From CAZPWF01 sp964610775 (GTDB lineage: Bacteria; Patescibacteriota; Saccharimonadia; Saccharimonadales; JACQNP01): 64,000 nucleotides of DNA. The stretch is from positions 62,001-126,000 of the forward strand of contig CAZSZC010000001.1 of NCBI GenBank assembly GCA_964610775.1, given 5' to 3'. Both the position numbers and the translations under genes were made by a program. The notes beneath the pieces were generated by a model. That model was given only the letters and a program-made list of their open reading frames with translations, searched no databases and was not told the DNA's origin. Shown in pieces: positions 1 through 7,939 of the stretch. Position 1 is the first letter of the stretch; every line of letters starts with the position of its first letter.

Positions 1-183
1 ATTACACTTAGAAACATACGTCATGAGGCTCTAGATACTATTGATCAAGCCAAGAAGGATAAAGATATTGGTGAAGACGAGGCGAAAAGACTTACCGCAC
101 AAATTGAGGATGCTATAAACAAGGCCAAAAGCGAGGCTGAATCAATAGCCAAATCTAAAGAACAAGAACTCATGACCGTATAG
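1..183 (+). CDS. frr: Ribosome recycling factor, 3' end (partial)
   Basis: Only the last 60 codons are in the window; the gene enters from the left in frame 1 and stops at TAG 181-183. The visible part contains NIRHEAL and later KDIGEDEAKRL, the charged helical C-terminal segment of ribosome recycling factor. RRF works with EF-G to split post-termination ribosomes. The family is about 185 residues, so two thirds of the gene lie outside. It sits just upstream of a SemiSWEET gene and uppS. frr-uppS proximity is common in bacteria, which supports the call. Confidence 0.85.
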   Translation: MTLRNIRHEALDTIDQAKKDKDIGEDEAKRLTAQIEDAINKAKSEAESIAKSKEQELMTV

Positions 184-186
184 CTA

Positions 187-483
187 TTGGTATGGCTAAA
201 ACCCTTCGAAAAAAAACTAGAGCTAAAAAAGACCGATATTTATAAATTAACATTGGTTGCTGCTTTTGTGCAGCCGCTTATGACGGTGCCACAGGTAGTG
301 CAACTTTATAAGACACAGAATTCATCTGGATTATCTCTTTTAACTTGGTTGGGCTATGCTGTTGTTGGTCTGGTTTTTTTGGCGTATGGAATTGTTTATA
401 AACTTAAACCGATAGCCATTACTCAAGTCCTATGGTTTTCATTGCAGATGAGCACTGTCGTTGGTATTTTACTTTTTAGATGA
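187..483 (+). CDS. SemiSWEET / PQ-loop small membrane transporter
   Basis: 98 residues with three hydrophobic segments and the PQ-loop signature VPQVVQLYKTQNSSGLS near residues 33-49. This fits a SemiSWEET-type half transporter, which dimerises to move sugars or other small metabolites across the membrane; the substrate cannot be told. The in-frame start is TTG 187, three bases after the frr stop, with no clear SD. An ATG at 192 is out of frame and would join this frame if the A8 tract at 209-216 were one base shorter, giving a natural N-terminus MAKTLRKKLEL. The true start is therefore uncertain. Confidence 0.75.
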   Translation: MVWLKPFEKKLELKKTDIYKLTLVAAFVQPLMTVPQVVQLYKTQNSSGLSLLTWLGYAVVGLVFLAYGIVYKLKPIAITQVLWFSLQMSTVVGILLFR

Positions 484-542
484 GGTGCAAGTAGAAGATA
501 TTTGTAGTTAAATATGACTAAGACGGGCTCTGATAAACAATG

Positions 543-548
543 TATAAT
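543..548 (+). promoter_or_regulatory. -10 box of uppS (near-leaderless)
   Basis: TATAAT ends 10 nt before ATG 558, so transcription should start about three bases before the start codon. An upstream in-frame ATG at 540 overlaps this box and is unlikely to be translated. No convincing -35 is visible. Confidence 0.6.
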
Positions 549-557
549 AATCCCCAC

Positions 558-1250
558 ATGTCATCACAATCAGTACCCACTCATGTTGGCTTTATATTAG
601 ATGGTAATCGTCGTTGGGCTAGAGAAAACGGCCTAAAAACACTCGAAGGTCATAAAAAAGGTCTCGAAAACCTAAACGAAATTGCTAAGCACTCCTTCAA
701 AAGAGGTGTTACCTTTGTATCAGCTTACGTTTTTTCGATCGAGAACTGGAAAAGAACCGAAGAAGAAGTCGGATATCTTATGAATCTAGTTACAAAGGCG
801 TTAGATGATTATCTAGATACCTTCCATAAAGAAGGAATAAAAATTGTCATAATGGGCCGTCGTGATGGCCTTAGAGCAAAAGTTATTAAAGCAATTAATA
901 AAGCCGAGGAGACCACTCGCAATAACACTAATGGGACGATCGGATTATGTTTTAACTATGGTGGGCAAGAAGAGATTGCTGATGCGGTTCAGCAGATTAT
1001 CAGCTTAAAACCAGATACTAAAGATGTGACAACTGACATGATTAGTTCTTATATATACGGTCCAGAGATTCCGCCAATTGATTTGGTAGTTCGCACATCT
1101 GGCGAGCAGCGACTGAGTGGCTTTATGCTGTGGCGGGCTAGTTATGCCGAGTTACTATTCACTGACAAGCATTGGCCTGCTTTTACAACTAATGACTTGG
1201 ACGAGTCGCTCGAGTGGTACGCGAATAGGGAAAGGAGATTTGGTAAGTAA
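558..1250 (+). CDS. uppS: Undecaprenyl diphosphate synthase (cis-prenyltransferase)
   Basis: Makes the C55 lipid carrier used by MraY and MurG for peptidoglycan, both encoded at the far end of this window. The N-terminal DGNRRW motif (catalytic Asp about residue 15) binds the allylic diphosphate. The C-terminal RTSGEQRLS motif and the following LLFTDKHWP segment are family hallmarks. I chose ATG 558 (230 residues, near the usual 230-250) because ATG 540 lies across the TATAAT -10 box. The stop overlaps the rseP start (TAATG), so the two are translationally coupled. Confidence 0.93.
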   Translation: MSSQSVPTHVGFILDGNRRWARENGLKTLEGHKKGLENLNEIAKHSFKRGVTFVSAYVFSIENWKRTEEEVGYLMNLVTKALDDYLDTFHKEGIKIVIMGRRDGLRAKVIKAINKAEETTRNNTNGTIGLCFNYGGQEEIADAVQQIISLKPDTKDVTTDMISSYIYGPEIPPIDLVVRTSGEQRLSGFMLWRASYAELLFTDKHWPAFTTNDLDESLEWYANRERRFGK

Positions 1251-2377
1251 TGACAGTAGTTTTATTTGTTTTTGGGTTGCTTGCATTTATTGGGCTGGTA
1301 ATTGTTCATGAGTGGGGGCACTTTATTGCTGCAAGACGAGGTGGTGTTGAAGTTGAAGAATTTGGAGTTGGTTTTCCGCCAAAAGCTCTAACCATCAAGA
1401 AAAAGCGGGGTACTGAATATACCCTAAACTGGCTGCCGCTGGGTGGCTTCGTTAGGCTTAAGGGTGAACATGATGCCGATACCGAACCTGGTAGCTATGG
1501 CGCTGCGCAGCTGAGCACAAAAGTTAAGATTATGTTGGCTGGTGTCGGTATGAATTTACTGACAGCGTTCATTCTATTTACGATCGTTGCGCTTATCGGC
1601 ATGCCTAAACTTATAAACGACCAATTTACAGTTGCATCAGACACAAAAATCACCAAACAAAATCTGTATGCTGGCTATGTTGATGAAAATTCCCCGGCCG
1701 CAAAGGCAGGCATAAAAGCTAAAGATCAGCTTGTATCAATCACAAATAAAGAAGGCGTAGTCAGTAAAATTAAGACCAAGGATAGTCTGCCAAACATAAC
1801 TCACCAATCAGCCGGAGAGACAGTAACAATAAGCTACATAAGAAGCGGACAAACACACGAAACCACAGCAACATTACTTAGCGACCAAGAAGTTGAGGCG
1901 AGTAAAAAGACGGATAATCCAAAAGGTTACCTAGGAATTGTACCAACAGATCTTACCTTGCAACGATCTACGTGGTCGGCGCCTATCGTAGCCGTAGGCA
2001 CAATGAAGCAGCTCACAGTCATCACATTTAAGGGTTTAGGTTCGATTGTTTCAGGCTTATCTAGAGGTGATACAAAGAAAGCCACTGAACAGGTATCTGG
2101 ACCTATAGGTATATATGTAGTCTTAAAAGATGGCAGCTCACTTGGTCTGGCTTTTGTATTAATGATAATAGCCGTAATATCACTAACTTTGGCTATTATG
2201 AATATTTTGCCAATCCCGGCACTGGATGGGGGTAGGTTGTTTGTTACTTTGCTTTACCGTGTTAGGCGCAAAAAGCTTACACCTAAGATCGAAGAACGCA
2301 TTCATGGCACTGGCATGGCGGTATTGTTGACACTTATTGCGCTGATAAGCATCGTTGACGTTAAAAGGTTTTTCTAA
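1250..2377 (+). CDS. rseP: Site-2 intramembrane zinc protease RseP
   Basis: 375-residue S2P metalloprotease. The zinc motif HEWGH is at residues 20-24 in the first membrane helix, and the second zinc-ligand region LPIPALDGGR lies near residue 325. A single PDZ-like domain sits between them (around 130-215; SPAAKAGIKAKDQ marks the peptide-binding loop). It cuts membrane-spanning substrates such as anti-sigma factors or remnant signal peptides; the substrate here is unknown. Its ATG shares one base with the uppS stop, and the next gene starts directly after its own stop, so uppS-rseP-CPBP looks like one operon. Confidence 0.93.
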   Translation: MTVVLFVFGLLAFIGLVIVHEWGHFIAARRGGVEVEEFGVGFPPKALTIKKKRGTEYTLNWLPLGGFVRLKGEHDADTEPGSYGAAQLSTKVKIMLAGVGMNLLTAFILFTIVALIGMPKLINDQFTVASDTKITKQNLYAGYVDENSPAAKAGIKAKDQLVSITNKEGVVSKIKTKDSLPNITHQSAGETVTISYIRSGQTHETTATLLSDQEVEASKKTDNPKGYLGIVPTDLTLQRSTWSAPIVAVGTMKQLTVITFKGLGSIVSGLSRGDTKKATEQVSGPIGIYVVLKDGSSLGLAFVLMIIAVISLTLAIMNILPIPALDGGRLFVTLLYRVRRKKLTPKIEERIHGTGMAVLLTLIALISIVDVKRFF

Positions 2378-3160
2378 ATGCCTAACGAAGATCATGTGGA
2401 TTCAACAAAATCTAGAATTCGTAGATGGGGGCCAGCTAGTTCTATAGTAGTAACTGTTGGTGGTTTCGTTGTCTCGCAAATTATCGCAGCTATTGCTCTG
2501 GGATTATATGCAAATGTTAAGGGATTGAGTACATCTGACATTACAGGCTTAATGCAGTCGTCAGCCTGGCTTACGTTTGCGTTTAGCTTAACGGTGTATG
2601 GTCTTTATATCTTGCTCATTAAGTACTTTCTTAATTGGACGAAACATACATTTAAAGACGTTGGCTTGGTTATGCCAAAAAGTTTGCTCATTACTATCGC
2701 TTACATATTAGGTGGTTTTGTTGTTTACTTCGTATTAACATTATTTACAACCGCTATCATTAAAGCGGTTTTCTCATCTGTTAATTTCGATCAAAAACAA
2801 GATATTGGTTTTGATACCGCTGCTTCTGGTATTGCGCTATTACCAACTTTCCTAGCACTTGTCGTAATACCGCCGGTGGTTGAGGAAATTGTCTGCAGAG
2901 GTTTTCTTTATACTGGCTTGCGTAATAAGCTATCAATAAGCGTCGCGGGAATTATTACAAGTATAATTTTTGCCTCAGCACATTTGCAGTGGGGTAGTGG
3001 CGCGCCGCTACTGTGGGCGGCTGCCATTGATACTTTTGTGCTATCGGCAGTTCTCGTATATGTTCGTGAGAAATCCGGTAGCTTAGCAGGGCCAATTGGT
3101 ATACATATGCTCAAGAATGGTTTGGCGTTCATGATGCTATTTATTTTGCACCTTGCCTGA
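2378..3160 (+). CDS. CPBP-family intramembrane glutamic protease
   Basis: 260 residues, multi-pass. All three CPBP/Abi motifs are present: EExxxR (Glu169, Glu170, Arg174 in VVEEIVCRGF), an F/H motif (SAHLQWG) and the C-terminal HxxxN (GIHMLKNG). The family includes CAAX prenyl proteases and bacteriocin-immunity proteins; the bacterial members mostly have unknown substrates. It starts one base after the rseP stop, so two intramembrane proteases are co-transcribed with the lipid-carrier synthase. A role in envelope quality control or self-immunity is inference only. Confidence 0.88.
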   Translation: MPNEDHVDSTKSRIRRWGPASSIVVTVGGFVVSQIIAAIALGLYANVKGLSTSDITGLMQSSAWLTFAFSLTVYGLYILLIKYFLNWTKHTFKDVGLVMPKSLLITIAYILGGFVVYFVLTLFTTAIIKAVFSSVNFDQKQDIGFDTAASGIALLPTFLALVVIPPVVEEIVCRGFLYTGLRNKLSISVAGIITSIIFASAHLQWGSGAPLLWAAAIDTFVLSAVLVYVREKSGSLAGPIGIHMLKNGLAFMMLFILHLA

Positions 3161-3180
3161 ACAAAGTCACATGCTATACT
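3152..3180 (+). promoter_or_regulatory. Promoter of the proS leader transcript
   Basis: TTGCCT (3152-3157), 17-bp spacer, TATACT (3175-3180). It straddles the end of the CPBP gene. The predicted start of transcription coincides with the ATG of a 15-codon ORF at 3187. Confidence 0.7.
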
Positions 3181-3186
3181 GGGGGC

Positions 3187-3234
3187 ATGCAAAAGCACAT
3201 GACAATTATCGTGTTTCCAACAACCCTCTATTAG
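3187..3234 (+). CDS. Putative 15-residue leader peptide of proS
   Basis: ATG lies 7 nt after the TATACT box, so the ORF would be at the very 5' end of its mRNA. It encodes MQKHMTIIVFPTTLY and ends in TAG at 3232-3234. One Pro codon (CCA 3217-3219) sits five codons before the stop. The stop codon overlaps the first base of the proposed antiterminator strand. A ribosome stalled at Pro would leave that strand free; one that reaches the stop would cover it. That is the geometry of classical attenuation. Translation is inferred; no homologue is known to me. Confidence 0.5.
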   Translation: MQKHMTIIVFPTTLY

Positions 3235-3283
3235 GGCTGATGGTGTTTGCATAAAATAAATTCACAAAAGCATCATCAAGCCC
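3234..3283 (+). promoter_or_regulatory. Predicted antiterminator hairpin of the proS leader
   Basis: GGGCT-GATGGTG (3234-3245) can pair with CATCATC (3271-3277), one bulged A, and AGCCC (3279-3283), about 12 pairs including one G-U. This consumes three of the C residues that form the 5' arm of the terminator at 3281-3296, so the two structures are mutually exclusive. Confidence 0.55.
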
Positions 3284-3303
3284 CTCCCAAGAGGGGTTTT
3301 TAT
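3281..3303 (+). terminator. Intrinsic terminator (attenuator) before proS
   Basis: CCCCTC (3281-3286) pairs with GAGGGG (3291-3296) across a CCAA loop and is followed by TTTTTATT. It lies inside the transcript that starts near 3187 and 28 nt before the proS ATG, so it can only act as a conditional terminator for proS or as the end of a short RNA. Confidence 0.8.
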
Positions 3304-3330
3304 TAAAACTAATCCAGAGAATTAAGAGAT

Positions 3331-4581
3331 ATGAGACTATCACAGTCATTCGTAAAAACGCGAAAACAGTTGCCTGCAGATGAGACCGCTCGTAATGCTC
3401 AGCTATTGATTCAAGCTGGCTTTATACATAAGGAAATGGCGGGTGTTTACGCCTACACGCCACTAGGGCTTAGGGTTCTTGAAAATATCAAGCAAATAGT
3501 TCGTGAAGAAATGGACGCTATTGGTGGTCAAGAAGTTCAAATGACGGTATTGCAGCCAAAAGATATTTGGGAGAAAACAGATCGTTGGGATGATAAAAAA
3601 GTCGACAACTGGTTTAAGACTAAACTAGCAAACGGTACCGAACTTGGTGTTGGATTGACACACGAAGAACCAATCGTAGACTTATTAAAGGATTTTGTGA
3701 GCTCGTACAAGGATTTGCCGATCTATATTTATCAGATTCAATCAAAGTTTCGCAACGAGCTTAGAGCCAAAAGTGGTTTACTAAGAGGTCGTGAATTCGT
3801 TATGAAAGACATGTACTCACTTGCCCGAACACAGGAAGAACATGATCAACTTTACGAAAAGGCTGCCGAGGCTTACGTAAGAGTTTATGAGCGTCTAGGG
3901 ATAGGTGATAGTACATACAGAACATACGCCGATGGCGGTATATTTACTGAGAGATTTAGCGACGAGTTTCAAACAGTTAGCCCAATCGGTGAAGACACTA
4001 TTTATGTGGATCAGAAGAATAAAGTTGCAGTTAATCAAGAAGTCTCTGATGATGAAAATATGAAAAAGATCGGGCTCAACAAGAAAGATCTTGTTGAAAA
4101 ACGCGGTGTAGAGGTCGGTAATATCTTTCCATTAGAGAGTAAGTATTCTGATGGGCTTGATCTTTACTATGTTGACGAGAATGGACAACGACAATCAATT
4201 ATAATGGGTTGTTACGGTATCGGTATTAGTCGCTTAGTTGGTCTTTTGGCTGAACATTTTGCAGATGATAAAGGTCTGGTTTGGCCCGAAAATATTGCAC
4301 CAGCCAAAGTTTATTTGGCCAGACTGGGTGATTCGGCAGTGACCGTTAAATATGCTGATAAGTTGTATAAAAGATTGATGAACAAAGGAGTTGAAACGCT
4401 ATATGATGATCGTGATATGCGGCCAGGTGAGAAATTTGCCGATGCAGACCTGATGGGCATACCACATCGAATAGTCATTAGTGATAAAACAATTGCTGCC
4501 GATAAGGTTGAATATAAGCAACGAACCGATGGTGATGCAAAGTTAATCAGCGAGGAAGAGTTTTTAGAAATCGTAAATTAG
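3331..4581 (+). CDS. proS: Prolyl-tRNA synthetase, short form without full INS editing domain
   Basis: 416 residues against about 570 for the E. coli enzyme. Class II motifs are present: motif 2 around KFRNELR with the following GRGREF-like stretch, and motif 3 GCYGIGISRLVG. The C-terminal anticodon-binding domain follows (YDDRDMRPGEKFADAD). Between motifs 2 and 3 only about 60 residues remain where the roughly 180-residue INS domain that edits Ala-tRNA(Pro) would sit. Reduced-INS ProRS is known in some alphaproteobacteria. Expression appears to be governed by the attenuator at 3187-3303. The ATG has no strong SD. Confidence 0.92.
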   Translation: MRLSQSFVKTRKQLPADETARNAQLLIQAGFIHKEMAGVYAYTPLGLRVLENIKQIVREEMDAIGGQEVQMTVLQPKDIWEKTDRWDDKKVDNWFKTKLANGTELGVGLTHEEPIVDLLKDFVSSYKDLPIYIYQIQSKFRNELRAKSGLLRGREFVMKDMYSLARTQEEHDQLYEKAAEAYVRVYERLGIGDSTYRTYADGGIFTERFSDEFQTVSPIGEDTIYVDQKNKVAVNQEVSDDENMKKIGLNKKDLVEKRGVEVGNIFPLESKYSDGLDLYYVDENGQRQSIIMGCYGIGISRLVGLLAEHFADDKGLVWPENIAPAKVYLARLGDSAVTVKYADKLYKRLMNKGVETLYDDRDMRPGEKFADADLMGIPHRIVISDKTIAADKVEYKQRTDGDAKLISEEEFLEIVN

Positions 4582-4622
4582 AGTTAAACCGAGGTGACAT
4601 CAGGTTGTAGAAAAGGAGTAGT

Positions 4623-5078
4623 ATGAATAAACAATTTCACTTAACACAGGATGGGGTAAAAGAACTAGAAGCTGAATTGAAAGATCTCGTCGCACAGCGA
4701 CCAGCTATTGCCGAACGCATAAAGACAGCTCGAGAATTCGGAGATCTGAGCGAAAATGCTGAATACAGCTCTGCACGACAGGAACAGGAAAGAGTAGAGA
4801 GTCGGATTGCCGAAATCGAAAACATCCTCCAGAACGTCGAAATTATCAAGAAGCCAAAGGGTGATAACAAAGTTCAGCTTGGTTCAAAAGTAACGCTAAA
4901 AAACGGTAGCACAAAAGAGTTTCAGGTTGTCGGTACGGTAGAAGCCGACCCACTCAATGGCAAGATATCTGACGAGTCACCAATTGGCCAGGCATTGCTA
5001 GGAAAGAAGGTTGGGGACGAGGTAGAAATCACGACTCCAGCAGATACAACTACGTATAAAGTCACGGCGATTGCCTAG
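4623..5078 (+). CDS. greA: Transcription elongation factor GreA
   Basis: 151 residues. The N-terminal coiled coil carries the acidic tip (EFGDLSENAEY around residues 38-48) that enters the RNA polymerase secondary channel and triggers cleavage of backtracked RNA. The C-terminal FKBP-like domain ends in SPIGQALLGKKVGDE. The start is fixed by a strong SD (AAGGAG) a few bases upstream, in contrast to the leaderless genes nearby. Its stop lies one base before the ferredoxin ATG. Confidence 0.95.
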   Translation: MNKQFHLTQDGVKELEAELKDLVAQRPAIAERIKTAREFGDLSENAEYSSARQEQERVESRIAEIENILQNVEIIKKPKGDNKVQLGSKVTLKNGSTKEFQVVGTVEADPLNGKISDESPIGQALLGKKVGDEVEITTPADTTTYKVTAIA

Positions 5079-5079
5079 C

Positions 5080-5319
5080 ATGTCTATGGAAATGACAGTT
5101 TGGCTTGATGAAGAACTGTGTAATAGTTGTGGTAACTGTGTTGATATCGCGCCTGAAGTATTCGAGCATGTTGATCGATTGGCTCATGTCAAAGAGAACG
5201 GTCAGGTTCTTGATTCGATGGGAGTGGCATTTGTGCCCCCATCTGAACATGATGTGGTTATCGCTGCCGCCGAAGAATGTCCTGGGGAAATAATTTACGT
5301 TAACACGGCAACGCACTAG
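5080..5319 (+). CDS. Ferredoxin with one [4Fe-4S] cluster
   Basis: 79 residues, acidic. CNSCGNC near residues 14-20 and a distal CPG near residue 68 supply the four cysteine ligands of a single [4Fe-4S] cluster, as in Thermotoga- and Streptomyces-type small ferredoxins. It carries electrons in the cytoplasm; the partner is not visible here. It starts one base after the greA stop. ATG 5086 is an alternative start two codons downstream. Confidence 0.88.
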   Translation: MSMEMTVWLDEELCNSCGNCVDIAPEVFEHVDRLAHVKENGQVLDSMGVAFVPPSEHDVVIAAAEECPGEIIYVNTATH

Positions 5320-5354
5320 TAACAAAAGAGTAAATCTTATATTCTATTTATCAA

Positions 5355-6863
5355 ATGGCTAATTTAAAAGAACTGCGTGATGAGCGCCTACGTAAACTCG
5401 ATGAGTTAAAGAAACTGGGGGTTAATCCATATCCAGCGGAAGTTCGACGTACGCATGATAATGTGCAGATTGTAGCTGATTTTGACAAGTTGGAGAATAA
5501 ACCAGTTTCAGTAGTTGGTCGCATAGTAAGTATTCGTAAATTCGGTAAGATTGCCTTTGTAATAATTAAAGATGATAGTGGTGAATTACAACTATTTTGG
5601 CGGGCTAGCGACAAAGCCGCAGATTACGGTAATAGCCAATTGAGCATCAATGAAATAAATCTGCTAGACAGTGGTGATTTTGTTGAGTGCTCTGGCAAGG
5701 TTATAAAAACACAGACAGGTGAAATATCTGTTGAGGTGGAAAGTCTACGGTTGTTAACGAAATCACTGCGTCCGATGCCCACCAAGCAAGATGGCTTCAC
5801 AAATAAAGAAGAGCGACTACGTCGTCGTTACGTCGACACTAATATCAATGATGATGTTTACCAACGTTTTATTCGCAGAAGTAAGTTTTGGAAGTTTACC
5901 CGCGAATTTTTAGATAAAAATGGTTTTTTGGAAATTAATATTCCAGTTCTGGAACATACCACTGGTGGAGCTGATGCAAATCCGTTTGTTACGCATATGG
6001 ATGCGCTCGATCAAGATTTTTATCTTAGGATTTCTCATGAATTACCACTGAAAAGATTAATAGGTGGTGGTTACGAAAAAGTTTATGATATTGGACCACG
6101 TTTCAGGAACGAGAATTACTCCGATGAACATTTACCTGAACATGTGGCAATGGAGTGGTATTGGGCATATGCCGATTGGCGTGACGGTATGAAGTTTATG
6201 ACCGAAATGTATAAATATGTTTTGGAGAAAACTTTTGGAACACTCAAATTTAAACTAGATAAGTTCGAGATTGATCTTAGTAAAGATTGGGAAGAGTGGG
6301 ACTATTCTGAGACGATCAAAAAGAAGTACGGTATAGACCCACTAAATTGTACGCTCGAAGAAGTTAAGAAAGAACTGAAAGATAATAAACTCGAAGTTGA
6401 GAAGACCGAGAATATTGCTCGAGGCATTGACAAACTCTGGAAGAATATTCGTAAAGACGTAGCTGGTCCTATTTGGCTGGTAAATACGCCGCTATTTATT
6501 AGTCCACTAGCCAAAGCAAATACTGATCGTCCAGATACTGTACAGCGATTTCAGCCAGTTATTGCCGGATCAGAGCTTGGTAATGGGTTTTCTGAGCTAA
6601 ATGATCCGATTGATCAGTTAAATAGATTTATAGAACAGCAAAATATGCGTGACGAAGGTGATGACGAAGCGATGATGCTCGATATAGATTTTGTTGAAAT
6701 GCTGGAATATGGAATGCCTCCGGCATGTGGCTGGGGTTATAGTGAAAGAGTTTTTTGGGTGTTCGAAGGAGTTAGTGCTCGTGAAGGTGTGCCGTTCCCA
6801 CAACTCAGACATGAGATTGACGAGCTAACAAAAAGTATATATCCAGATATAAAGTTTCAGTAA
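5355..6863 (+). CDS. lysS: Lysyl-tRNA synthetase, class II
   Basis: 502 residues, full length. N-terminal OB-fold anticodon domain (VVGRIVSIRKFGKIAF) followed by the class II core: motif 2 around YDIGPRFRNEN and motif 3 around PPACGWGYSERVFWVFEG. The active-site loop (EWYWAYADW) and the PLFISPLAK stretch are family-typical, although the C-terminal motif 3 is more divergent than in E. coli. A TATATT-like box at 5338-5343 precedes the ATG by 12 nt. Confidence 0.93.
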   Translation: MANLKELRDERLRKLDELKKLGVNPYPAEVRRTHDNVQIVADFDKLENKPVSVVGRIVSIRKFGKIAFVIIKDDSGELQLFWRASDKAADYGNSQLSINEINLLDSGDFVECSGKVIKTQTGEISVEVESLRLLTKSLRPMPTKQDGFTNKEERLRRRYVDTNINDDVYQRFIRRSKFWKFTREFLDKNGFLEINIPVLEHTTGGADANPFVTHMDALDQDFYLRISHELPLKRLIGGGYEKVYDIGPRFRNENYSDEHLPEHVAMEWYWAYADWRDGMKFMTEMYKYVLEKTFGTLKFKLDKFEIDLSKDWEEWDYSETIKKKYGIDPLNCTLEEVKKELKDNKLEVEKTENIARGIDKLWKNIRKDVAGPIWLVNTPLFISPLAKANTDRPDTVQRFQPVIAGSELGNGFSELNDPIDQLNRFIEQQNMRDEGDDEAMMLDIDFVEMLEYGMPPACGWGYSERVFWVFEGVSAREGVPFPQLRHEIDELTKSIYPDIKFQ

Positions 6864-6869
6864 TCTTGC

Positions 6870-6875
6870 TATACT
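6870..6875 (+). promoter_or_regulatory. -10 box of the gene at 6884 (near-leaderless)
   Basis: TATACT lies 9 nt before the ATG, immediately after lysS, so the next gene has its own promoter. No SD is present between it and the start. Confidence 0.55.
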
Positions 6876-6883
6876 ACTTGTAA

Positions 6884-7855
6884 ATGACAAATCCTGAGTT
6901 TGATCAGGGTGGGGAAGATGCCTTGCTGAGACAGCAGGAGATTTTCCATGAGAAGGTTCATTTGAACGAGCTACTTATAAATGATTTACACAAAAGAGGT
7001 GAGCTAAACGAAAATATAACCAAAGGCGTTGCAGAAGATCTTGATGACAATTGTCCTTATATGTATAAACCAGTGCTTATAAGTGGTAGAGCTCTTGTAT
7101 CAACTTTTGACGAGGGAACAGGCAATATTACTGGCATGGAATGGATGGACGTAGAGCATACGGGTATACACCTGGGTGTAAATATTCTCACAAACGAGGA
7201 ATTTGATATGCAATTGATTGTTCAACAGGTTCAGGTTGATACCATACAATCCAGACCTTTACCGACTGCCAGCCAGATTACTACACTGTTCGCGTTTTTT
7301 GATAATGATGCGAATATTACTCCAATAGACGAGATAGAGGGCGTTTTTCATCCGTATTACATGAAAGAGGCGGAAGACGAGGATATCTATAAAGGTTTTA
7401 GGGATTTAGTTGATTTTTCTTCAGATTTTGCTCGCATGCTTAGAGATACTAAATTTAGGCGAATGGACAGAAAGAAGCAACTCAGCTTAGTAAGTAGCGT
7501 CATTAGTGATATATCAAATACAATTAGTATTTCTGAACTCGAGGTAATTATACAGACTCAATACTGCTATGCTCCAGTACTGCGAAATGAAAGACAGGTG
7601 GGCGTTGCCGCGATTGCTGTAGACGATTGTGTTATATCCGGAACGTGTATGGGGGTAGATAGCTTGGAGAGAATAAGATTACCGGTGCAAAAAATAAGAA
7701 GTGATAAGCAACTAATCGATAAATACGCGGGAATTTGCATTGTGATTGATCCGGATGAATCAACTCGAGTTGGTATGGATTTACTACCGGACCAGGTGCT
7801 CTTTATTCCAACAGCAAGCCAATCATTCGAAATAGAGATTATTCCTACGGATTAG
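6884..7855 (+). CDS. Hypothetical acidic cytoplasmic protein
   Basis: 323 residues, no signal peptide, membrane helix or motif I recognise. The protein is acidic and mixed alpha/beta in appearance, with a helical middle (around 170-225) and a beta-rich C-terminal third. Likely a lineage-restricted protein. It has its own near-leaderless promoter (TATACT at 6870) and is followed by a separately promoted ABC transporter, so context gives no function. There is no resemblance I can see to the similarly sized unknown protein at 18756. Confidence 0.7.
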   Translation: MTNPEFDQGGEDALLRQQEIFHEKVHLNELLINDLHKRGELNENITKGVAEDLDDNCPYMYKPVLISGRALVSTFDEGTGNITGMEWMDVEHTGIHLGVNILTNEEFDMQLIVQQVQVDTIQSRPLPTASQITTLFAFFDNDANITPIDEIEGVFHPYYMKEAEDEDIYKGFRDLVDFSSDFARMLRDTKFRRMDRKKQLSLVSSVISDISNTISISELEVIIQTQYCYAPVLRNERQVGVAAIAVDDCVISGTCMGVDSLERIRLPVQKIRSDKQLIDKYAGICIVIDPDESTRVGMDLLPDQVLFIPTASQSFEIEIIPTD

Positions 7856-7928
7856 TGAATATGAAAATTACGTAAATTCGTTGTTCATAACACAAACGGA
7901 ATCACTCGCATCAAAGTACGATTTTAGA

Positions 7929-7934
7929 TACAAT
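7929..7934 (+). promoter_or_regulatory. -10 box of the ABC transporter operon (leaderless)
   Basis: TACAAT ends 6 nt before ATG 7940. The region 7856-7928 between the genes holds no other recognisable element. Confidence 0.5.
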
Positions 7935-7939
7935 TAAAA

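Noticed and set aside
192..245. 17-codon ORF MAKTLRKKTRAKKDRYL as a gene
   Set aside because: It overlaps the SemiSWEET frame and looks like the same coding region displaced by one A in a homopolymer.
540..557. ATG 540 as the uppS start, and likewise ATG 38320 and ATG 53509 (minus)
   Set aside because: Each lies on or upstream of the -10 hexamer that drives the gene, so it would not be in the mRNA.
3187..3330. T-box riboswitch upstream of proS
   Set aside because: The leader is only about 145 nt, with no T-box consensus (AGGGUGGNACCGCG) and no specifier stem; the antiterminator is a simple long-range hairpin.
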